Positions 7,708 to 15,000 of a stretch of DNA of 15,256 nt are shown here, piece by piece. Made by a program: the position numbers and the translations under genes. This DNA comes from Candidatus Omnitrophota bacterium (lineage in GTDB: Bacteria; Omnitrophota; Gorgyraeia; B26-G9): assembly GCA_022013205.1 (NCBI GenBank), contig JAKLQT010000078.1, forward strand, positions 1 to 15,256, read 5' to 3'. Positions within the stretch are counted from its first letter, which is position 1. Every line of letters begins with the position of its first letter. A model generated the notes under the pieces. It ran no database searches, was not told where the DNA came from, and was given only the letters and a program-made list of their open reading frames with translations.

Positions 7708-7918
7708 GTCACGGTTTCACTTATACAACATTCTCCACATTTATTGCGAAAGAACATAAATTTTTTACTGCCTTCGGTATTAATGGGCATACTATTATTT
7801 TTGTTACCTTGGGATGATAAGCAAGAGTCGTGAAATCCGTAAATACAATTCCCCTTATCTGTTTGATGAGCAAAGGAAACGTGTTTTCTATCTAGGAGCT
7901 GAGGGTTAAAATAATTCC
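7708..7918. other. Intergenic spacer with a second long-range inverted pair
   Basis: No credible reading frame is seen. ACGG-TTTCAC (7711-7720) is complementary to GTGAAA-CCGT (7830-7840) apart from one bulged T at 7836: ten pairs closing a 109-nt loop. It begins three bases after the 212-nt structure, so it may belong to the same element. Confidence 0.35.
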
Positions 7919-7947
7919 TTTACAAAAGTTAAAAGATATGGTAAATT
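7919..7947 (+). promoter_or_regulatory. Promoter of the 8118 transcription unit
   Basis: TTTACA (7919-7924) and TAAATT (7942-7947) are 17 nt apart. TGG immediately before the -10 box forms an extended -10 element. The start point would be near 7954, leaving a leader of about 164 nt before the GTG at 8118. Confidence 0.55.
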
Positions 7948-7953
7948 TAAGTA

Positions 7954-8117
7954 GTTAATATTTACATATTAAATGGATTTTTATTGTGCTCATGGAAGGT
8001 ATAACCTTTTATAAGGTGAAATATGAGACATTATATAAAAATTCTTATGAATAGATAAAAAAGCAGTCGAAAGGCTGCTTTTTTTTATTAGTTTTAGCTT
8101 AAACTAAAGGAGGAATC
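7954..8117 (+). promoter_or_regulatory. Candidate transcription-attenuating leader
   Basis: CTCAT (7989-7993) can pair with ATGAG (8023-8027). Inside, AAGGT occurs at 7996-8000 and 8013-8017 on both sides of ACCTT (8004-8008), so two mutually exclusive small hairpins are possible. ATTC-TTAT-GAAT (8041-8052) and a full intrinsic terminator follow, then a strong ribosome binding site (AAAGGAGG, 8106-8113). Promoter, switchable pairing, terminator and gene in this order look like a riboswitch or attenuator. No known riboswitch consensus, including the two c-di-GMP classes, was recognised. A 20-codon frame (7992-8054) with tyrosine at 7, 11, 15 and 19 ends just before the terminator but has no clear ribosome binding site. 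Confidence 0.45.
8057..8086 (+). terminator. Intrinsic terminator upstream of 8118
   Basis: Six A residues (8057-8062), GCAGTC (8063-8068), GAAA tetraloop (8069-8072), GGCTGC (8073-8078) and eight T residues (8079-8086) give a stem of up to 12 pairs with one G-U. It lies 31 nt before the next start codon, which points to attenuation, or to the end of an upstream small RNA. Confidence 0.88.
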
Positions 8118-8810
8118 GTGAAAAAATTAACGGGTTTATTTCTGTTGTTTTTTTTGCTTCAAGCGCACGCGGCCCAGGCCGCGGAGTGGATGGTGAAAAT
8201 CGTATCAAATAAGGATAGCTATGAGCTTCAAGAAGAAGCTGTGTTTGGCATAGAGATCAGAAAGAATGGAAAATTGGTTAGCGATAATTCATTTATCATT
8301 CAGGCTTCATTCCCGGACGCGGGTACAGCGGTATCTTTGCTGAATATAAAGAAGGGAAAATATCGTTTTAATGTCCTGCTTGATAGCTTATTAGAAGAGC
8401 AGATTCTTGCTGTAAAGGCACTCAGAAAAGGCAAAAAAGAGACTCTTTTAGCCGAAGGCTCAAAAACAATAATTGTTATGACGCGTTATGAGAATTCTTT
8501 CACTATAAAAGAAGGAAATTATACAAGCAATAATGAAATTACCCTGGAAATTGATTCTGTCAGGTTTTATGAGATGGCTATTAGCGAGGATCCTATGTTT
8601 ACGAATTGCGTTTGGATGCCATATGCTTCTGTTCTCCCCTTTTATTTGTCAAATGGAGACAGTGAAAAAACAATATATGTAAAATTCAGGCATAAGATTA
8701 CACAGGAAGAGCAGATTGAAAGCGCGCGGATTATTCTGGATACAATAGCGCCGGAAATTTCCTCTTTATCCCCTGTTGAGGGCTCTGTGGTAACGGGAAA
8801 AACAAACTGA
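8118..8810 (+). CDS. Secreted beta-sandwich protein, possibly truncated
   Basis: The GTG at 8118 is supported by AAAGGAGG four bases upstream and by the signal peptide it opens: MKK, a hydrophobic core and AQA at 19-21, the likely signal peptidase I site. The mature 209 residues show two extracellular-type beta domains. About 25-115 resembles a macroglobulin/Ig-like fold (SNKDSYELQEEAVFGIEI). About 118-213 has the pattern ISEDPMFTN..WMPY...LPFYLSNGDSEKTIYVKFRH and ends in ILDTIAPEISSLSPVEGS. In many secreted proteins this last motif opens a further Ig-like domain, but here the frame stops after 17 residues. So the protein may be a truncated remnant of a longer one. No catalytic residues are recognised. 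The stop lies one base before the GT2 start, so the two are translated together; a periplasmic role beside the polysaccharide synthase is an inference. Confidence 0.78.
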   Translation: MKKLTGLFLLFFLLQAHAAQAAEWMVKIVSNKDSYELQEEAVFGIEIRKNGKLVSDNSFIIQASFPDAGTAVSLLNIKKGKYRFNVLLDSLLEEQILAVKALRKGKKETLLAEGSKTIIVMTRYENSFTIKEGNYTSNNEITLEIDSVRFYEMAISEDPMFTNCVWMPYASVLPFYLSNGDSEKTIYVKFRHKITQEEQIESARIILDTIAPEISSLSPVEGSVVTGKTN

Positions 8811-8811
8811 C

Positions 8812-10503
8812 ATGAATATTAAACGTGTGTTAAAGCCAATCAGGTTTACAGAGAACGGGGATATAGATAAGAATGACTTACTGATTCTCTCTATCCTGTT
8901 TTTATGGTTTTTAATTGTTTTATACTTTAACCCCATGCTGCTTGCTTTGCTTATAGGGGAAGAGCCTGTTATGGCTAAAATCTCAGTTGTGATCTTTGTC
9001 CTGGGGATCAATATGATGTGGCTGTACGGGCTTTATCATATTGTTCATATCTTTTTTTCGTATTTTGTTCACGCGCCGATAAAAAGCGCGAAGAAGCTTC
9101 AGGGGCCTTTTCCGCCTGTGGCGATTCTTTATATGGCCAGGAATGATTTTAATGAAAAAGCCTGTTTAACCTGCGTTGCGCAGGAATACAGGGATTTTCG
9201 TGTGTTTATTTGCGATGATAGTGATAATGAAGATATTAAAAGAAACATTGATCTATTTTGTGAAAAAAATCAGCCGATTGTCCGTGTTTTAAGGCGGGAT
9301 ACAAATCGCGGCTATAAAGCGGGAAATATAAACGACGCGTTAAAAAAAATTAAAAAACATTTTGAATATATCGCGGTTAATGACGCGGACACAGAACTGC
9401 CGGCTGATTTCCTTCATAACCTCATGCCTGAATTCACCTTAAGCCCGAAAATCGCGTTTGTCCAGGCCGCGCAGGGCGCGCTTAAAGATCAAAAAGGATA
9501 TTTCGGCAAAGCGATGAAGCCGATGATCGATATCCATTGGCGGCATTATATGTCTTTGAAAAACAAGTTTGGTTTTGTGATGTGGTATGGGCATGGGGCT
9601 GTTTTGAAACGGCCTGTTATAGATGAAATGGGCGGTATTCCGGAGGTTGTTACAGAGGACCTTGCTTTTTCATCAGAAATACGGACAAAGGGATATTACG
9701 GTATTATTGATGAAAATACGGTGTGCGGCGAGGAATTTCCGCGAACAATTGAAAAATTCCGAAAACGCAACAGAAAATGGGTCAGAGGCACTTATCAGTA
9801 TTTAACCATGTTTTATCCCCAGATTCTTCGCGCTGAATGTGTGCCCTGGTTTGAAAAAGCGGACATTTTTATTTCCGCGTTTGCCCTGCTTCAGGCAATT
9901 CCGTTTTTGCTTTTAGTTGGTGTGGCAAGTTTTATTATGCCTTTTTATTACACGGTTTCCCAGGCGCGGGGCCCTTTATTTCTTGTCCCGCCGCTATTTT
10001 ACGATAACCTGGCGCAGGTAATTTTACGCACCAGATATAATGTGTTTTGGGTGTTTGATTTTTATCTAATAATGTTTTTGGTAATATTTTGCCCTTTGAT
10101 TCCCGCGATAATCGATATGCGCGATAAACGCGCTCATATGCTGCGTTATATGGGGGTATCGTCCTTTTTACATTTATCTATTTTGCTTGATTCGGCTAAG
10201 GAGATTATTCTTTATGTGTTGACAGGAAAAACCTACTTTCCTGCGACTAATAATATAAGCGAAAAATCTGATAATCAATATTGGGTTTTAACCGAGATGT
10301 TTGCCGGGGCAGGCTTGATTGCCTTTGCTTTTTATACGTATAATCTTTGGCTTGTTTCCTTAGGCACAGCTTTCGCCCTTACATTTGCGGTTATATACTG
10401 GCAGGAGAAAAAGATAGTTAAGGTTCTAATACCTGTGCCTTTTGCGGTAACTGCCGCGATCATGTTTTTTATCGGGATTACGATTTTTCAGAATGTCAGA
10501 TGA
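8812..10503 (+). CDS. Membrane-bound processive-type GT2 (cellulose synthase-like)
   Basis: This 563-residue polytopic protein has two N-terminal membrane segments (about 22-48 and 56-86), a cytoplasmic GT2 domain (100-330) and five or so C-terminal segments (350-560). Catalytic motifs are ICDDSDN (D135, D136), NRGYKAGNIN (165-174), the metal-binding DAD (191-193) and TED (281-283). The place of the QxxRW motif is filled by RNRKW (319-323), without the glutamine and with K for R. This matches the fold of synthases that build a beta-linked polysaccharide and push it across the membrane; the product cannot be told. No PilZ domain is present, so direct control by c-di-GMP through such a domain is unlikely. 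It follows the secreted protein by one base. No terminator is visible after it. Confidence 0.87.
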   Translation: MNIKRVLKPIRFTENGDIDKNDLLILSILFLWFLIVLYFNPMLLALLIGEEPVMAKISVVIFVLGINMMWLYGLYHIVHIFFSYFVHAPIKSAKKLQGPFPPVAILYMARNDFNEKACLTCVAQEYRDFRVFICDDSDNEDIKRNIDLFCEKNQPIVRVLRRDTNRGYKAGNINDALKKIKKHFEYIAVNDADTELPADFLHNLMPEFTLSPKIAFVQAAQGALKDQKGYFGKAMKPMIDIHWRHYMSLKNKFGFVMWYGHGAVLKRPVIDEMGGIPEVVTEDLAFSSEIRTKGYYGIIDENTVCGEEFPRTIEKFRKRNRKWVRGTYQYLTMFYPQILRAECVPWFEKADIFISAFALLQAIPFLLLVGVASFIMPFYYTVSQARGPLFLVPPLFYDNLAQVILRTRYNVFWVFDFYLIMFLVIFCPLIPAIIDMRDKRAHMLRYMGVSSFLHLSILLDSAKEIILYVLTGKTYFPATNNISEKSDNQYWVLTEMFAGAGLIAFAFYTYNLWLVSLGTAFALTFAVIYWQEKKIVKVLIPVPFAVTAAIMFFIGITIFQNVR

Positions 10504-10565
10504 TTGTTTTGTGAATATTTAAAAAAAGGTAGTGTTAAATAAAGCATGAAAGGCTATGAAAGAAA

Positions 10566-10678
10566 TTACCACAGAGCGCACAGAGGACACAGAGTGAAGA
10601 TCAATGAATTACCTCAGAACCAATTCCTTAGGGATAGTACTGGGCAGGATCCAATGGACTCTGTGATCTCTGTGGTGA
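10566..10678. repeat. Short palindromic CACAGAG-type repeat element
   Basis: ACCACAGAG (10568-10576) is the exact inverse of CTCTGTGGT (10668-10676). After a 2x2 mismatch, CACAGAG (10579-10585) is the inverse of CTCTGTG (10659-10665). The left arm holds a third copy, GACACAGAG (10586-10594). Such ACCACAGAG/CACAGAG arms are a widespread dispersed repeat of environmental bacteria, known to me from around GxxExxY-family genes. The 74-codon frame over it, reading HRAHRGHR from the repeat, is not a gene. Confidence 0.7.
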
Positions 10679-10713
10679 ATATTTTATTTATATTTTTAGG
10701 AAGGCAAGTATTT

Positions 10714-10742
10714 TTAACAAAACACTCTGTAACTATTATAGA
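10714..10742 (+). promoter_or_regulatory. Possible promoter of the repeat-protein/RHS pair
   Basis: TTAACA (10714-10719) and TATAGA (10737-10742) are spaced by 17 nt, with a start point near 10749. It is the best match between the CACAGAG element and the gene at 10801. The -10 box is only a 4 of 6 match. The rest of 10504-10800 holds no gene. Confidence 0.35.
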
Positions 10743-10800
10743 TATAAAAGAATCAACTGAATATTTTTGACAATACGAAAAAAAATAAAAGGAGAAAATT

Positions 10801-12042
10801 ATGATAGTACGTAAGGAATTTTTATGGAAGGCAGTTGTGATGTCTGTGCTGGGGACAACAGTATTTTTGCTGGCGTTTGAGCATGGGCATTCCGCAATGG
10901 GGTATAGATATTTAAAATCGCGTGATTATGACAAAGCTATAAACGCGTTCTCCCTGGCAAATAATAAAAGCGGGTTAGGATTGCTTTTCCTAAAGCGCCG
11001 TATGTATGAACAAGCAGAAGAGAAATTCAGCCAAATCTCAGATAAAAAAGGGTTAGGCCTTGTGCATCTTCAGAAAAGAGAGTTTGCTAAAGCGTTGAAA
11101 AATTTTGAAGAGGAAAATGATTATGCCGGGGTTGGGCTGGTTTTATGCTCGCAGCATAGGTTTAAAGAGGCTTTGGAAGAATTTAAAAAAGGCGATGATT
11201 TCACAGCTTCAGGGCATGCTTATATGGGCATGGGGCAGTATAGCAAGGCAATTCAGATATTTGACCGGGCCAATGATTATTCCGGCTTGGGGCTGGCGTA
11301 TCTTAGTAAAGGAGACAGGGAGAAGGCACGGTATTATTTTAATAAAAATAAAGACTATTCCGGTTTGGGCCTGGTGGCTTTAAACGAGGGTAAATTTAAA
11401 AAAGCGCGCGCATGTTTTCAGGAAGATAATGATGTGGACGGCTTGGGACTGCTTGCCTTGAACCGGGGACAGTATAATCTGGCTTTAAAATATTTCAAAG
11501 AAGCTAATGATGATAGCGCTATAGGAAAAGTTTATTTTAAAAAAGGTAATTACGCTTTAGCGGCCAAATATTTCAAGCAGGCCAATGATTACGATTCACT
11601 CGGAGATATGTATTATTCTTTAAGGGCTTTTGATAAGGCGCATAATTATTTTCTTAAAGTTGGCAATAAAGTCAAAGCATTACAGTGCCTGAGAGAAAAG
11701 AAAGATAAATTGCTGGCAATTAATTACGCTCAAAAAGCGATTGGTGAAGGTGAAATGGTGCCTGAGTTAAGGCTTCAGCTTGGTGAGATTTACCGAAATT
11801 ATGATATGTTTAATGAAGCTGAGAAACAGTTCAGGGAAGTTATGCGCATGGACGAGATGCATGAAGAGGGGCTTTTCTACCTGGGAAGGCTGCAGTTTGA
11901 TCAAGCGGATTACACCTTAGCTGTGAGTACTTACAAGTCCTTATTATCCGGATACCCCCGGACAAAATTTAAAGTGGACGCGCGAATAGCATTGAAAAGC
12001 ATTGAGACATTGACTGGCCTTTTAAGTAAAAATAACAAATGA
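10801..12042 (+). CDS. Membrane-anchored protein with ten 26-residue helical repeats
   Basis: The ATG has AAAAGGAG upstream. Residues 8-27 form one hydrophobic segment (signal anchor or uncleaved signal), so the rest should lie in the periplasm. From residue 29 to 288 the protein is ten tandem repeats of exactly 26 residues, starting at 29, 55, 81, 107, 133, 159, 185, 211, 237 and 263 with no indel. The consensus is (N)DYSGLGLxxLxxGxYxKAxxxF. This is shorter than the 34-residue TPR but has the same A, G and aromatic pattern, so each repeat should be a compact helical hairpin. Two ordinary 34-residue TPRs follow at about 320-388 (LRLQLGEIYRNYDMFNEAEKQF; LFYLGRLQFDQADYTLA). The role is probably a binding scaffold. 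It lies 31 nt before the RHS gene with no terminator between them, so co-expression is likely; no enzyme domain is seen. Confidence 0.85.
   Translation: MIVRKEFLWKAVVMSVLGTTVFLLAFEHGHSAMGYRYLKSRDYDKAINAFSLANNKSGLGLLFLKRRMYEQAEEKFSQISDKKGLGLVHLQKREFAKALKNFEEENDYAGVGLVLCSQHRFKEALEEFKKGDDFTASGHAYMGMGQYSKAIQIFDRANDYSGLGLAYLSKGDREKARYYFNKNKDYSGLGLVALNEGKFKKARACFQEDNDVDGLGLLALNRGQYNLALKYFKEANDDSAIGKVYFKKGNYALAAKYFKQANDYDSLGDMYYSLRAFDKAHNYFLKVGNKVKALQCLREKKDKLLAINYAQKAIGEGEMVPELRLQLGEIYRNYDMFNEAEKQFREVMRMDEMHEEGLFYLGRLQFDQADYTLAVSTYKSLLSGYPRTKFKVDARIALKSIETLTGLLSKNNK
10885..11664 (+). repeat. Ten in-phase 78-bp coding repeats
   Basis: These bases encode the ten 26-residue repeats of the preceding entry. 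The period is constant at 78 bp but the DNA of the copies has diverged widely, while the protein motif DYSGLG is kept. The constant phase with drifted DNA suggests old duplication and selection on protein shape rather than recent slippage. Confidence 0.8.
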
Positions 12043-12073
12043 TTTTTTTACGCGCGAAAGAAAGGGAAATATA

Positions 12074-15000
12074 ATGAGAAAACGGAAACTTTTTATTATT
12101 TTTATTTTATTGTTTTCTTTTGTTTTTTTAAGCGGCAATTTGTTCATGATTGATTTTGTCCACGCCGACCAGACGCCTCCTGATGGGCCGGATGATAACG
12201 GGATTGGCCCGGATGGAAACGAAATTAGCAATAATGACTGTGATGAGGATGAGGATGATGACGATACGAAGGATCCTGTGTCCGTTACCGGAGGTAAAAT
12301 ATTCATTCCTGAAGTTGATCTTGAGTTGAACGGCAACGGAAAAAAGACAGGTGTCACGCATCTTAATTTTAAAAGGTCTTTTTCTTCACAATCAAACTTG
12401 TCCGGAGGTATGGGCCGGGGCTGGGTAACGAATACTGAAATGCGGTTGGAAGAAACAGAAGCGGGAGCGTCGATTATTTCCGGATTAGGCAGAGCAGTTA
12501 ATTTTTTTAAATATGGGGATATCTATATTCGGCCTGAATGCGGTACTAGCAGTTTAACTAAAAACGGCGGTATTTTTACCTGGCAGTTGAGATACGGCTC
12601 AAAATATGTTTTTGCGGCTTCAGGGTTATCCGCTGAGCCGGGAATATATCATATCCAGTATATTGAAGACCGCTATGGAAACAGGATTGATTTTGAATAT
12701 AGTGAATTTCAGGATAACTTGTTAGGAGGATTGGTCCAGAAGCCGGTAAAAATGATTGAGCCGGCAACCGGAAGATATATACAGATTAACTGGAAGGAAT
12801 ATTTTAACGGACATGAAAATATTTATTTGATTGAATCCATACAGGACAGCGCGGACAGGGTTGTGAGTTATGAGTATGATCTTGAATTTAATCTTTATAA
12901 AGGATACCAGGCAAGCCTTCGTAAAGTGACCGATCCGGAGGGAAATAGCCAGTATTATGATTTTATTTTTGAGGAAACAGAGGACAGCCTGATTTTAAAG
13001 AGCTTTAATACTACGGATAAACGCGGTAATACTACTATTTATAATTTTAATAAACCTTTTGAGTCCGCGATTCATTTTCCGGATTGGAACTGGAACCTTA
13101 GGGTTGAATCTGTTATTGATCCTGAAGGCGGTATTATGCAATTCAGCACAGACGAAATCCTGGGCATGACCACATATATTGATAAAGAGGGTAATACAAC
13201 AGTTTATAAGTATTCACGAATGCTGCTGCGTAAAGCGGTATACGCTGATGGTAAAAGTAAACAGTATTTTTATGACGCTTATCGTAACCGGATTAAGATG
13301 ATTGATGAGAATGATAATGAGTGGAACTATGTCTATGATGAGTGGAACTGTTTGCGGAGCGAGGCGGATCCGTTGGGTAATGCTACGCAGTGGTTTGTCT
13401 CCAGTGAAGGCGAAAATTACACTAAATGGTCAGCAAAGATTGATAAAAACGGCAATACCTGGACAAGAGATATAGAAAACGGCACGGTTATGAGCGAAAC
13501 CGATTCTCTGGGAAATAAGATAAGTTATACCTATGATCAGTATGGCAATGTGAGCTCTCAAACAGACGCGCGCGGAAACAGCAGTTTATTTGTTTATGAT
13601 GAAAACGGCAATATGGCCTCGAAGACAGACGCCCAGGGCAATACCTGGCAGTATGGTTATGACAGTGTCGGTAATCTTATCAGCGAGACCGATCCTCTGG
13701 GAAATACAATTTCTTATCAGTATAATAAATCAGGCCTGCTGCTTGTAAAAATATTCCCCCAAGGGGATACGGAAGAATTCAGCTATGACGCCAACGGCAA
13801 TATAATTTCTTATAAAGACGCGAACAATAATATTACAACATACGAGTATGACGCTATGAACCGTAGAACCGCGGTGCATTTACCTGAGGATATAGATATC
13901 AGCTATGATTATAATGCCATGGGCAAGCTTATCGCTGAACACAAACCAAACGGTACCTGGCAATATGAATATGACGTAAGAAACCGCAGGGTTAAAACCA
14001 TAGGCCCATTAGGCAATGAGACTGTTTTCACCTATGACGGAAGCCCTGAATGCGGCGGCTGCGGAGGAGTAGATAACATATCAAGCGTTACGGATGCCTT
14101 AGGCAATATTACCAGGTATGACTATGATCCTTTAGGCAGAAAGATATTAGAGACAGACGCGAATAATAAATCCATAGAATATGAATACGACGCTAACGGG
14201 AATATGATTAAAGAAATCGATAAACTGAACCATGAAACAACTTATATGTATGATAACGCTAACCGTCTTGTGTCGGTGTCTAATCATTTAGGAGAAAAAA
14301 TCGAAATAAGCTATGACGCTAACTCGAATAAAACCCAGGTAAAAGACCCCAAAGGCGGTTCAACCTTTTACGAGTATGATAAAAATAACCGGCTTCTCAG
14401 AACTACCGACGCTTTAACTAATCAGGCCGTATTTAGCTATGACGGCTTGGGAAACCGTGTTTTCATAACCGACGCTAACGGTAATATAACGCAGTTTGAA
14501 TATGATTCAAAAAGCAGATTGATAAAAACAGTTGATTCCATGGGTGTTTACGAGCTTTATGAATATGATAATAACGCAAATATGATTAAAAAGACAAATT
14601 CCCGCGCTCAGGAGACAAATTTTACTTATGACGGCCTGAACCGGCTTACGCGAAAAACGCTTCCCGGGAATGAGATCATCGCGTATACCTATGATGAAAA
14701 AGGTAATCTTCAGCAGATAAGCGATCTTATCGGGCTAAGGACATATACTTATGATGGCCTGGGCAGAATCACCAGTGTGGTTTACCCGGGGCCGTTGTCT
14801 GTGTTATATGAGTATGACGCTGCAGGCAACAGACAGAAAATGGCCTATCCGTCAGGAACAATAGTTACTTACGCCTATGACAACCTTAACCAGGTATCCG
14901 ATATATCATTTGAAACAGCCGGAACGCTTAAAACATTTACCTTTACCTATGACGATAAAGGCAGAAGAGTTCTTTTGCAATATCCAAACAGCATTGAGGC

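Noticed and set aside
7524..7790. 88-codon minus-strand frame downstream of fmt
   Set aside because: It lies over the 212-nt palindrome, has no family signature and no ribosome binding site, and is explained by the structured DNA.
7954..8060. c-di-GMP riboswitch, suggested by the downstream polysaccharide synthase
   Set aside because: The conserved sequence blocks of the class I and II consensus are not present in the leader.
7459..8117. tRNA, tmRNA, SRP RNA, 6S or RNase P RNA in the long gene-free stretch
   Set aside because: No T-loop GTTCGA-type motif, CCA end or other class-specific conserved block was found.
8790..8830. Frameshift that would join the secreted protein to the GT2
   Set aside because: The GT2 begins with its own start and first membrane segment, and no other frame continues the Ig-like domain.
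10546..10770. 74-codon frame covering the CACAGAG element
   Set aside because: Its N-terminal HRAHRGHR comes from the repeat itself, the rest has no domain character, and no ribosome binding site precedes it.
10767..10772. TTGACA just before the gene at 10801 as a -35 box
   Set aside because: A -10 box at proper distance would fall on the ribosome binding site, and no such sequence is there.
10885..11664. CRISPR array, because of the regular 78-bp period
   Set aside because: The copies are not identical in DNA, no spacers exist and the period reflects a coding repeat.
12022..12361. Serine-rich minus-strand frames of 111 and 77 codons
   Set aside because: They are antisense readings of the acidic Asp/Glu codons at the start of the RHS gene.
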